Part shown: one piece after another, positions 11,555-23,997 of the stretch | Position numbering within the stretch: position 1 is the stretch's first letter | Layout: each line of letters opens with the position of its first letter | NCBI GenBank assembly: GCA_002917075.1 | Contig: NTMA01000045.1 | Span: 62,001-126,000 of the forward strand | DNA length: 64,000 bases | From: Hawksworthiomyces lignivorus | Lineage: Eukaryota; Ascomycota; Sordariomycetes; Ophiostomatales; Ophiostomataceae | Direction: 5' to 3' | Made by a program: the position numbers and the translations under genes | The notes under the pieces: generated by a model | The model's database searches: none | What the model saw: the letters and a program-made list of their open reading frames with translations, nothing else | What the model was told of the DNA's origin: nothing

Positions 11555-14500
11555 CGCGGCCGTTCAGTCAAAAGGGCGGAAGAGTTGGAAATAGCGGCAC
11601 AGTTTAAAGTAGGAAAATTGGATGGCTGAAAAGCACTGCTATCCAAAAGCACTTCCCCGAGAGGCACGGTCAGTTTTGCTGAGGTACCAAGCAGCTTGAC
11701 AGAAGCCATTGAGCGGTAGAAGGACAAGAAGAATATGAAACAGGCAAACTACGAGGGCCATTCCCAACCAGTAGGTTTCTTGGATGTTGAATTGAATAGG
11801 AGAGCAAAAAAGGATACCAGTTACTCACATTTTGAAGCGGTGTAAACGCGTCGAAATCTGCTGATTGCGTCCCTGTTCGTGTGAAGGCGGATAGAAAGAC
11901 TTGATCGAATAAGAGCGTGTGCAAAGGTGAAGTTGAGCCGCTGCTGTTAGATCTCACAAGAGGTTTAAAGAGCTGGCTGGAAACTGGTCGATGGAGGAGA
12001 TAGTATCGTCAATCTCTAGATGGGTCGAATCGTGTTCTTGACGTGCAAGGCAGTTGGTATTCGCGTTTTCTTTTCGTAGAAGGCAGAGATAAGACGGCGT
12101 GATGTCGACTAGGCGAGACTGTCCAAAGATGAGTCGAGAGGATCGTTGTCAGGTTGAAGATAGAAACGGAGAAAAAAAAGACGAAAAGGGGAAAGAAGGG
12201 AAAGGAAATGAAAAAAGAGGGGGGAAGAAGGAAAAGACGAGAGAGAGGGTACAAAAGGGAAAAGTAAAGAAGGGGAAACGACGCAGCACAAGAGAGAGAG
12301 CGCGCACTAAGGAAGATTTGACAGACGCGGAATAGATAGATGCGTCGGGTGGAGGAGAGAGGAGCGTGTGGACTGGCTGGGCTCCTCTCTCTGGGCGGGC
12401 GGAACGTACTCGGACTGCCTGAGACAGGGAAAAGAACAGGGGACAGGATAGGGCCTTCTTTGGGTGGTAGTTCGTAGATTGCCATACCAGAGAGCCAGAG
12501 AATCCAGCCAAATCACCGCCAGTAGGGAAGTACCCAGAGCGCGCATGTACTCCTTACACGTACTTGGTGCTCGAATTAAGGCGACCAAGGCCAGGTCGAG
12601 GTTAAGTGGGTTCCTCTTCTTCCCTTTCTTGTCTTTCGTTCCTTTCTCCTCTTTTTCTTTGGTTGGAAGAGAAGCGTGAACGAGCAGGGGGGGGTGAGAA
12701 CAGGGAGGGAGGGCGTGTCTTTGGGAGCGTGGGTGGGCCTCAGAATGAGTGGATTGGACGAGGCGCAGGCTGACACGTCGGCAAGAGTTGGGCTGGCTAT
12801 CGGTCGGTCGGTCTTTTGTTCGAGAAACAAGAAAGCACGGAGCGTTCTCTACGACATATGTTCAAAACGCACATGTGCAGTCTGCAAACGCAAATAGAGA
12901 TGCCCGGGGGGGAGAGGGGTCTCCTCTGTCGTCTTCTATCCGTCGGGGTAGTGGTTAAAATGGGAGAGCACCCGAACCAAGCGAGAAGACAAGAAGGAAC
13001 AGAGGCGTAGACGGAGAGACTGGACAGATGAGTAGGCATGCTATGGCGAAAGGAAGGCACAGCTGGGATCATCCATGCGAAGACGAAGGAGCCTACTAAG
13101 CTAAGAGACTGAGAACGAGAGAGATCTCAGTGGCCTGGCGAATATTCGCGAGTGATATCTTGTCCCATCTTCATCCGCGACGTACATACATGCAGCTCGA
13201 GGCAGACTCGAGAATTACAAACTACGTATGCTGGTCCTTAATCTATGTAACTGGTTCATAGGACTCTACAGTATCCTCTTATCTCGCTCTCTTTGTACAT
13301 AAGGTGCTGTCTGGTATGCATCGGTTCTTCATGCGGAGATGGAGGTACGAGTGTGAGACAAGATTCGCGCGCCATTGCCACTCCGCTCAGTCGCAAGGCA
13401 GCTTGTATAACCCAGCGGAAAGCTCCAAAGAAAACCACACGGAGGGAAAACCAAAGAAACAGAGATCGTCGATTCGTCTACGGAGAGCTACGGAGTAGCA
13501 TTACGACGTAGCTCCGGCAGAGACGTTTCTTGGCTGTATGATCGTACCTTGTACTGTCTTCAGTACTGCACGCAGAGAAAAGAGATAATTTGCCATTTCA
13601 TCCCTTACGTCCCCTGGCAGGATAGCAGCCGGCGAGCAAGTACTTTAGAAAGGTTAATTACAGCGATCAGAGAGCTAACTATTGCCTACGACTAGGTTGT
13701 GAGCCCGTTGTGTTTCCCACTTGTTCTCTTCCCTCGCTATTCGTATACGTATAGTTATAGACTCTCCGATCTTTGTCCCGCACTTTTTTTTTTTTCCTCC
13801 GCTTGATCTTTCAAATTGATGCCGCTATGAGCAGGTATAAGCCTACAAGTTAAATTGCGATCAAAGATCTTCTTGTCTAGCGTATGCTTAAGTACGAGGC
13901 CACCGAAGAAGAGGAGGGCTGATAGTTGACTTAGCGCCGAGGGAAGTTAAAGGCAGCGGACCTAGAACACAACCCGGGCGAATGCAGGGAGGATACTAAA
14001 AAGGTTTGGGATTGATGACGGCGGGGCGGGTGATTGGAGAAGACGGACGGGGTGTGCGGAAGAGAGTGGATAAAGAGAGGCGTGCATCAAGGAGAGAAGA
14101 GGGTGTGCTAGTCGAAGGCGTCGTGCCCGTCTTCTGAGTGCGAATAGGTTCATGGGAAGACATAGTCATAGGGAAAAAGGTGGGATGTGGATGCTTGGCG
14201 TTGTGCAGTCGTCAGAGTTGTGCGATGCGCACTACGAAGGTTTGGGCGAATGGCAGCGTGTGGGTGGACAAAGAATACGACCATGATGAGCGCTCTCGCT
14301 CAAACGACGATGGGCTCAAAGAAGAGTGGATGTGTGTGTGGTGGAGCGCTGGTGACGGCGAGAGCGAAGAGAGCATAAGAGAAAATTGAGGAGGTTGGGA
14401 GGTTGGGAGGGAAAAGCGCACGGTCGAGCGGGGGTGTCGGCCACTGAACGCGCGACCGCGTCAGACGCGTCTTCTTTTTTGTTTTGATTTACACGTCGCG

Positions 14501-17500
14501 TCGCCCAATCACATGCCATAAAGACCCGCATTTCGAAACACATCTCCGAATTTTTTTGGCCGTCTCCGCCTGAAGTCATATCAAAAATTCAAACCGGCGC
14601 TCTCTTGTTCCAGGTCTCCCACCGGCACGTCCTAGCGTAAAAGGTAAATCATGATAAAGAGGCATTTCTCCGACGGGATATTACAGCCTGCTCTCATGAT
14701 TTTCCCTTCCTCTGCTTTGCTGACGACATAGATTCTCACGCTAAAAGGCAAGCCGGTCTCACATGGTCACAGAAGACGGCCAACAGCCAGCTGAGGTCAA
14801 GGGCCAACTTCTCAACGAGTTTGAAGACAGAGAGGCGAAACGACCAGCCTTGGCTGATTGGTGACCTCTAGTTGGACCGAAATCTTCACTAAGACCAAGG
14901 ATCCTTATAGTAATAATGTATTCAAAGAGACGCCACTCAATGTCCCTTGACTGGGTCGTCGTTTTACTAACTGTGCTTGTACCTTTTTTCCGCGGCACAA
15001 GATGCCACCGACTGCAACCGTTTTCTTTTGTATCGTACGCCCGTGATCAACGGTTTTGGGAAATTTCTTTCGTAGCGAGGCCCGAGTTGCGATCAGACAA
15101 GAAGACGAGCGTGTCAAAGTGCATGCAGTACGTCTACGAGTACGACAAAGTAAAACGAGCGTGTCTCTAGAATCACAGACCGCCTGGGTCGCATTTTAAT
15201 TATAATTGCACCCATTCCAAGCATGAAAGGTACGGCATGCCAATATCAACGTGAATGATAGAAAAAAAGCAGCCGTGTGGGCAAACCACTCCGCATCTTG
15301 CTCGGTCCGGCAAGCCCACAGGACTCGGTGTCTAGCTAAGGCTTACGAGTATATGCGTAGACTCCGCTGGAGCAGGGCTTCCGTCTTTTCTCTCCTCCAA
15401 GCTTGTTTTGCGGTGGGCTGAGAAAATGTGTGACATCACGATCTTCGCAGAACGGGGAAAAGGAGAGGACCCAGAACCTTGAAGAAACTAGCCCGTACCA
15501 GGCCGAAAATCAAAAGAGTCCTCCGAGAAGGCCCGTATGCAACAATCTTATCAATGTCTCAGCATCTTTCTAGCATTCTTTACAACAACTCTGTACGAGA
15601 TGGTGTGAGGCAAAAAGAAAAGGTTTGGAATTCAAAGATAGCAAAGTGGGTGGAAAAGGGCACAGCTGCTCTCTCTCGATTCTGGAGATCCCGTGCACCG
15701 CTTGCCCTTTTCTCCTCTGTGCGTTATTGGCACCACATATCTCGAGGAACATCCTTTCGCCTCCTCGTATTTCCCCTTTTGCTTTTTGGACTGCGTGCCC
15801 CCATTCCTCTCATTACCGCTCTGGCTGGCAGAGTACTGGCCCGCTGGATGGGACCCATGCTGAAGACCCAACGATATATCTAAAGGCGAGTAGGATCGCC
15901 TCCCGCAAGAAAAGTTTCTTCTGATACGTTGCACGGAGTCTATATCTTAATACCGCCTACTCCACACAAGAGATGCCCATGGACGACCACATGAAAGAAA
16001 CCAACCCCATGATACTATTTCTTGATGAAGAACTCGGGTTAAAGAGGAAAGCGGGACCTTGCCCCCCCGGCATAAAGAAGGGTGATGAAGGGGAAAAAAT
16101 CTAAACGTGTCCGCGAATCGCGTCACCCTGAGATGCTCAAATGAGAGATTTGGGGTGAGCGAGAGAACAAAGGGCATTAAATTTTCGATCTTTTTTATTA
16201 CTGCCTAACCTGCTCCACTCTGACGGGTGCAGGTCCCCTTTTTCTCTCCCCATCCACGCCATTCTGGTTTATTTTTAACCGCTTGAGCGTTGAAGTAAAA
16301 TGCGAGTGAGGAACAAGTGGCAAAAGAAACTTATATACCGTCCAGAAAGCCGTCCATTTATCTCGGCTGGATGCAGGCTGTCCTACTGCTTGCAGAGCTC
16401 TCTGTGTGACCTGTTCTTGGGTGCGGGGAACGGGATTTTGTTTCTATTAAGTGAAGAGGGAAGAAGGGAGGGCGTGCCCCGTCCACACACAGACCGTTTC
16501 TCTCGTTCTGCACGTAGCAATACATGGTGTCGTGTTTCCTTTCCTCTAGTGTCGTTGCAGCACATGTGAAACGGCTTCGTATGCAAAGGCACCATGATTG
16601 CACCACCCGAACACGGGAACCGTGTGATCGTTGAGAGCAGGAACGGCATCTTGCAGGAGAGAGAAGAGAAAGAGGCCAATTTGTTTCAAACGAGAGGCGT
16701 TGCCAGCTGTGAGCCCAGATCTCGCGGGAACGTGGGCAGCCATCGCCTTCGCCGCTCCGGGACGGCATGCAAAAGAGACGGGCTAGCTGAGAATCGCATA
16801 TTGCTCTCTGGCGTGTACGACCACGTCCTATCATTTTCTTCGCTTACCGTATGAAGGAGTTCCTTAGGCTGTCCACCCGCCTAAGCGAACCTTGCAAACA
16901 TTCCTGCTGAATCTTCTCGGATCTTTCTCTACGGGAGGTGTTAATGAATATTCACAGATCCTCCACCTTGGACCCAACGCTTTAACGAATATATTGCTCT
17001 CCCTCCCTTAACAGAGACTGGGGTAAGTATATAAAGAATAAGAAAGGGAATGCAATATAATTTTCTTTGTTGGATATGAGAGAAAAATCAAGAAAGGTAC
17101 TCCATCTGAGAATAAGAAGAAAGTTCGTGATGCCGATCCAGATCCGGGAAAGAGCCCGTGGAATGCGAGAGAGACCATGTGCATCTGCGGCATATTTCAC
17201 CGTGTCTAATTTTCCTTGCCTGTGAGTATCCAGGATTTGGGTTCCATAGATGCAAACCGGGGCTTTATGGAAACCGTCTGTTCAGGCCCGGTTTCTGTTG
17301 AGAAGAGCTGGGCAAAAGTTGCGATGAGTAAGTATTCATTGGCATAATCTCGTCTGGCTCCAATGTGTGGCGCTGAACATTACGCCGTAAGCCTCTCGCG
17401 CACAAGCGTATGCCGAAGAGAGAAGTACATTGTATTTTCTTCTCGTATGCCTTCGGCTTCTTCGGCCCCCAACCACTGTCAAAAAAGTATCTTTGTGGTG

Positions 17501-18075
17501 GAGGATGTGTCTAGACAAGAGCAATACGAAAATTCTGCTTCAATTCTCACAATAGTATAAAACATTATTCTTAATAGCGCCGCTCTGTCTGTATTTGTTT
17601 ACACGAAGAAAAACAGGGATTGGCTCTCGAAGCAAGCAAACAAGACTGCGAATAGAAAAGTAAATAGAAGAACTATGTCGATATTTATCAAAATACTAAG
17701 AACATGGGGTAGGGTACATAAGGGAAGAAGAGAGATACGAAGATGAAGAGGGGGAGGGGTGCTGGCAAGTAAAGAAAGAAGATATAGAATTGCATAAAAG
17801 TAGAAGTGAAGTGTGGATATGGCGAGCTTTCTTCAATGCAAGCTGCGTGTTCGATAATATTTTTTTCATCCTTTTTGGGGGGGTCAGAAACGGGAAAAAT
17901 CAAAACAGAAGCATAAGCGAGATGTCAACATCATCCTCGTTTGTCCAACCAGCTTTCGTCGTCCACCACCAAGCTCGCTGTTGATGCAAGAAACGTGGCA
18001 CCGCAGCTGGGTTTTTGTCTCTATTGCCGCGAATCATGTATCCAGGAACTTTTTGCTAGAGCATGAACGACTATA
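11555..18075. other. Long gene-poor region upstream of the forkhead gene
   Basis: About 6.5 kb carry no gene I can support. Nearest the forkhead start, 11555-12700 is strongly pyrimidine-rich on the minus strand and has a good GTGAGT donor (minus strand, about 11830), consistent with a long, perhaps intron-bearing, 5' leader. One TACGGAGTA lies at 13489-13497. The short open frames between 12.8 and 17.9 kb show no domain, family motif or splice-linked continuation. The far end includes the 3' flank of PAN1. Confidence 0.5.
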
Positions 18076-21000
18076 TTAATCCAATACACGACCCGCCGTG
18101 GCTGCCCCGCTCTTGTCATTCGTCACTGTTTTCTTGAGCGCCCTGCCCAGCTTGACTTCGCTCAGGAAAGCAGCGGGGCGCGCACTGCCATCGGCAGCTG
18201 CAGCTGGGGGAGGTGGGAGACCTGGTGGTGGTGGAGGAGGCGGTGGGGGAGGGGCACCGGGAGCGCCTCCTGGCGGCGGCGGCGGCGGCGGCGGCGGTGG
18301 AGGAGGGGCAGAAGAAGGTGCATCGAATGCAGCTGGCGGTGGTGGCGGCGGCGGCGGCGGAGGAGCCGACGGGGCCTCAAAGCTGGGAACTGGAGGAGGC
18401 GGCGGCGGTGCAGCCGTCGGAGCGTCTACAGTAGACGGAGCCGTGGGAACAGGAGGTTCCGGCGCTTCCATCGCAGGAGCAGCAGGAGCAGCTACGGGAA
18501 CTGGAGGAGGAACGGTAGGCGAGCTCACCGAGGCGGGCGATGCGCTGCTGTTCTTGTCACCCACAGCAGACAGCGGCCGAGGAGGCGCCATGCTGCCGAA
18601 GAGGCGCGACGCCAGCTCCGCGGCACTCTTTCCGCCTGGTCTGTCGTCGTCTGAATCCTCGTCCTCGTCGTCGTTGGCGTCAGAGCCCCAGCCATCGTCC
18701 GTGTCAGCGCGCTTCCGCGAAATGGGGCCAGTGGGCAGCGGGGCAGCAGTAGGCGCCGCAGAAATAGGATTGGCCGTCATGCGGTAGAACGGATTCGTAG
18801 ACGCTTCGTTTGCTGGAGCAGCGGGTGCTGCGCTCGGTGCCGGGGGAGCATCTGGCGTCTGCGACAGCATTTTGAAGTAGGGGTTGCGGCTTTCAGGTTT
18901 GTTGTCGTCTGCTGAAGCGGTATCCCCGTTCGACGTCGGAATGGGGGGGATTGAAGTCGGTGCCGTGCTGATCTGGCTGCCGGCGAGAGTAGGCGTAGAA
19001 GCCTGGGGAGTGATCTGCTGAGGGCCTTCGTCATCCGAGGAAGAATCGTCGTCGTCGTCCATGGATTCTAGCTGGCGCCTCAGCTCCTCCTCGCGCTTCT
19101 TGGCCGCTTCGATCTCCGCGCGCCGTGCTGCCAGCTTTGCGTCTCTCTCTTTAGCCTCTGCTTGCGCAGCCTTCTTCCTCCGCTTCTCTTCTTCCTTTCT
19201 AAGCTTGCTTTGCCTAACCTGCTCTTCAAGCGCTTTCAGTCGGGATTCTGCCGTTTCTAGCTCGTCATCCTCTGCCTTGGCACTTGTCCTATAAAAAAAT
19301 CGTATTAGTTGACGGTGACCTAAAAATATGATGAAAAGAACAAAACAAAGTATCCTGCTTCAAAACGTACTCAGTCTGCTGCGCCGCGGCGGGCTTCTCT
19401 TCGACCTTGGCTGCCGTCTTCCGGACTGCCGGCGGCGGGGGGGCCCTGTTGTTGCTGGCGGCAGCCGGCGCAGCCGGCGTAGCGGCTGGGGGAGGGATGC
19501 CCTGCTCTTCGGCAAGCTTTGCCTTGCGTTCCGCATCCCGACGAGCTGTTTCTTCGTCGGCCAAGCGCGCCTTCTCTGCACGCTCAGCTCTCTCGCGCTC
19601 AGCTCTCTGGGCTGGCGACTCGCCCCGCCGGCTGATGCCGATGGCAGCAAGACGCTCCTGCATGCGCTGGGCGGCCTGCTCCTTGATGTAGGCAGCCCTC
19701 TCCTCGGGCGTCTTGTACGCCGAGTAAGAGCTTCCTGCCGTGGGGGTAGCCGTTCTCGAGCTGGAGGCCGGGCTCTCGACACGCGCGGCGCTGGCGGGTT
19801 CAGCCGGAGGCGCCGTGCGGGCTTCTTGGCGTCGCTCCTCAGCGCGAACGCGGTTCGCCCGGCTAGAGCGCTGAAGGTCGAAGATGAAGTCGCGAACTTC
19901 GTCTTCGACGCCCAGAGCGTCTTCCCAGCGCCGCCGCTCGTGCTCGTACGTGGAGCTGTCGCCCGTATCCTTGATGCTGTCTTCGATGCCGGTGGCAAAC
20001 ACGCGCACGCTGTCTTCGACGTCTTGCACCATACGCTCGTTGTTCTCCTTCTCGTTGCGGATCTTGATGCTCTCCTCTTCCAGGCGCCTGGCCGCGTCGC
20101 CGCTGTTGTCTGACTCGACCTTCTCGCCCCGGAGCGCTGCGGTCCGCTGGCGCATCATAGCCTTAGCACGGGCCTTGACCCGATCAGATTCCGTCACGGC
20201 TCCTCCAGGACCGGTACCGACAATCGGCTCGGCGCTGCTGGGGTTCGACTTGGCATCCCTGATGCGGAAGAGTTGGAGTTTCGCACTGGCAATGGCCTGC
20301 TCGGTCTTTCTGACCTGCGACGCGAGGCTGGGAATCTTGTCGGTTAAAGTTTGCAGCTGCCGCTTCAGCGAGCGCCTCTCGGCATCCGAGTTTCCGCTGG
20401 TGCTGACCAGCGATGCGTTAGGATGGCTGTCAATGTCTTCTTGCATGCGCCGGATCCGGCGGTACAGCTCCTCGGCCTCGCGGCGGTCCTTCCTGTCGAG
20501 GATTTCATCCTCCTCGGCGTTCTTCTCGTCGCTAAAGTCCAAGGCATCGAGGAGAACCTGCTTCTCCCGCACCTTCTTGCGGAGCTGCTCTAGCGTCAGG
20601 TCGTCGTTGGAATTCACAGATGCGGGAGAATCCGGGCGGGGAGATTCGGTGCCGCCAAGTCTGCGACGCGCACTCGACCGGTAGCCGACAGCCTCGTCGT
20701 CGTTCTTGAACACGGTGCCGTCTTTCCGATTTGCACCAAAGGCGCCACCAGAGCCGCGGAACGAATGGCTCTTCAGATAGCTGACTCCGGTCTTCTGAGG
20801 GAGCAGAGCTGCACCCGAATTCTTGCGGTAATCCGACTCCTGGTTGACGAGGTTCTTCAGCGTATCAAGCGACTCGCTAAAGTTTCTCGTGGACGGGGGA
20901 ACCAGCTCGGCGGGGAGACGAGCGGGCACGGGGTATCCGTTGAGCTTGCGGTAGATTAGATGCATGGCCACTGCAAACTCGTCGAGATTAAGGCGGCCCT

Positions 21001-22627
21001 TGTTGCCGTGGTCGGCCAGCGTCCAGACGCGCTCCAGATCAGGCTTCTCCAGACCGCTCTGGCCAAAAATCTCAATGGCTTGGCTGCCGGCAATGTAGCC
21101 CTTGTTCATGCCGTCCCATGCGCGGAAAATCGCATCGTACGTGGTCTTTTCGCCCTTTGTGATGGCCCACGGGATCTGAGCATTGCCCTGGAGGCCCGCA
21201 GTGGTGAAGCCTCCCTGCACCTGGTCGCGACCAGTCTGCGGCATCATTCGAGCTTGGAGAATGTCAATGTTGGGCAGGCCAGAAGAAGGGGTGTTCACCA
21301 GGCCCCATTGACCGGGTCTCCCTGTCGGCTGAGCATTCAGAGGAGCAGCCATGCCGCTAGGTCCGCCTGCAAAACCGGTCGGCATTGGTGGCATAGGAGG
21401 ACGCGGCCCGTTGTATCCGGTCGGTTGTGCAATGCCTGGGAAGCCGGTCTGCTGTGGCTGAAGTCCCGTCGGCTGACCCAAGAACCCGGGCTGCTGCTGC
21501 TGCTGCTGCTGCTGGCCAGGGAAACCAGTCATGGAGGCCTGCAAGAGCTGCGAATTGGAAGGCTGCGGCTGGGGGTGGTGGATCGCGGGAGGTGAGGCGG
21601 TGGTCTGACGGCCTGAGAAATCGGGAGCGTTGCCAGCGGGCCGGGCGGAGGGAGCTGAATCGTCCTCGATGCTAAAATTAATAATATCCACCATGCTAGA
21701 GACTTCGTTTTTGATGTTAGCAGGGAGAGACGCTGGCAGTGTCTTCCCCGTGAGCTTCAGATTGCAGAGATACATGGCCAATGCGAACTCGGGAAAGTGC
21801 AGCTGCCCGGAGCGAGTAGTATCCGCCAGCATCCTAGACACGACGAATTAGCGACAAAACAATGCCCCGGCCACCTTCGCCGTCTCGTCCCAGCCCTCTA
21901 CACAACAATCTCGATGGTCTTACCAAATTTGGGACAGAGAGTCTCCATCTAGTCTCGATCGCAGAAGCAGGTCCCGCGCCTTCTCGCCCGTCATGGTAGT
22001 CTGTCCGTCGCCGACAGCCGATTTGAAAAGGGTCTCAAACTTGGCCTGGTCTTGGGCCGAGATGAAAGACAGGCGGATGTTGGGAATCTTTGAGGACGGC
22101 TTGGCTGCCGCGGGAGCAGCTGGTCGGCTCGCAGCGGATGCGCCGGCCGCCTGAAAGGATGCTGCCATCTCGGTGAACCCTGTCGGCTGAGGCTTCATTG
22201 GTGCGGCGGGCGGAGGCGGGGCCAGGGACGAAAAGGGGCTCGAAGACTGCTGAGGGAGCGGCGGCAGCGGTGGTTGCTGCTGATTTTGCTGCTGGAACTG
22301 CGCAGGAATAGCAGGGACTGGAGGAGCCATGCTCGACTGGAAGCCGGCCTGTGGCAGACCCTGGCCCGGGAAGCCAGTGTACTGCGCTTGAAGCTGGCCT
22401 GGGGCTTGCTGGGGTATGCTGGTCGGCTGCGGCTGCAGACCTGGGTAGCCGGTGTACTGCGACTGAAGGGGGGCCTGGCCAAAGCCGGTGGGCTGCGGCG
22501 CAAAGGGGCCGGGCTGTTGTTGCTGCTGCGGCTGACCGAAGGGCGAGGGGCCTCCAAATGCCGACTGTTGCTGGCCCGGGCGAAGGCTGTTGCCTCCGCC
22601 CAGGAAGGAGTTTGAGCTCGAATACAT
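18076..22627 (-). CDS. PAN1: Actin cytoskeleton-regulatory complex protein Pan1
   Basis: Pan1 is an endocytic-patch scaffold that activates Arp2/3 at cortical sites with End3 and Sla1. Exons 21924-22627, 19371-21833 and 18076-19288 join in phase to 1459 aa, a usual length. The order is: a Gln/Pro/Gly-rich N-terminus; EH domain 1 (about 190-285, split by the first intron); a second Gln/Gly-rich linker; EH domain 2 (about 463-555, [17 protein letters not shown]); a long charged coiled coil (about 650-1110); a poly-Asp/Ser acidic patch; poly-Pro runs; and a C-terminal WH2-type segment, [17 protein letters not shown]. Many QPTG or QxTG motifs in both linkers match the known site of Ark/Prk-family kinases that turn off Pan1. 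The start [13 protein letters not shown] is chosen over the in-frame ATG four codons upstream, because Pan1 proteins begin this way. Confidence 0.95.
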
Positions 22628-23997
22628 GACGCCTCTCACTAGGCCCTAGAGCTTAAAGAGATACGAAACCAAGAGAACACAAAGCAGTAGAGCGAAAGAG
22701 GGGGATAAGATGCTAAGCGGGAAGAGATAGCGGATAGCCGGAAGGAAGGGGCTGCTAACAAAAAGGAAGGCAATGAACAAAATGGAGAGAAACAAAGCTC
22801 AAACGTCCCACAGCACAAGGAAAAAGGAGCTCCTTGGCGACGCGGATCAATCAAAAGACAGACGAATGCGCGGAGAGAGACAAAGGAAAGTCGGTATATC
22901 GCGAAAAGCAATTACAAGACGATTCGAAGCGTTGCAGCAGAGATGAAGGAGAGAAAGAAGAAAAAGATTAAGGAGGATATGGATGGACGACGATGGGAAA
23001 GGATGACGAAGCTCTGAGCGTGGTTGGCTGGGCTTGTCTCATCAGCCAGATTTTGGGGGGGGGGAGAAGAGAGAACAACAGGTCAGGCAGAACAGAACAC
23101 GGAAGGCATGGAAGGATTGGAAGGGGCGCAGAAGCGCTAGAAAGGTGAGAGAAAGAGGCCACTCTGCCACTGAGAAGTGAGTGAGCTGCTGGACGAGCTG
23201 GATTATAGGGGGTGGAGCACGCTAATAGGTGGCTGCTAGCGCGGCTTGGAAGAAGCTTTTTGGCCTGGACCTGTCCTGCGCCAGTCCTGCGCCTGCGCCG
23301 GGACTGTGCTGCACATGTCCTGCAGAATTCTGAACCAATTGTGAGACAATAGGCGCCACAGAAGGGGACGAAGATGCACCGCCACAGACTGTATCGACTG
23401 TGCCATCTAATTTTACGGGTCAGACTACGGAGCAGCTATGTGGAGAAGTAGAGGCCATACAGTGGGTCGTCAAATTACAGCGTATAAAGGCTAAGGCTCA
23501 TACGAGTAACACTCCGTAATACGAGTACTACACACGCTTAGCTACGCTTCTGGATCTTCGGCAACAATGCAAGAGAGCATGCGCAGAGCAAAGCAACCTC
23601 CTCGTTAATTGTATATTATGATATTATGCCGCCTACTTCGATGGATTCAGCCCACATCCAGTGGAGGCTTTGTCGTTGTGGGCAGTGGGAGACCTCCTCG
23701 TTCTAGCGTACAATATGTGATGAAATGTCCCGGAGAAGAGACCACACCGAACCGCACATTAGACTCATACAGAAAAAGACGACAAGAAATCTATACATAG
23801 CTCCCTCTACTGGAGAGCCCTTTGTCCTCTTTTCTTTTCTTTTTCCTCGGATAGAATCAACAGCGAGAGGACGCAACTTGCCAGCAAGGAAACAGATGCC
23901 TGCTTGGGACGCTGCGGCGTGCTTAGATAAGACAGCTCCCAGACCCTACTTTTCCGTATTCGTCCTGCAAAGGAGCCGCCATCAGGACCAGCCCGCC
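22628..23997. other. Intergenic region upstream of PAN1
   Basis: This 1.37-kb stretch starts with a purine-rich plus strand (CT-rich leader on the PAN1 strand) up to about 23170. It contains a G run at about 23055-23064 and two variants of the TACGGAGTA nonamer (near 23427 and 23511). It ends in the 3' flank of the methyltransferase gene. No gene was seen. Confidence 0.5.

Noticed and set aside
18098..18787. Gly-rich 229-codon plus-strand frame
   Set aside because: It is the reverse complement of the poly-Pro coding tract of PAN1; CCN codons read backwards as GGN.
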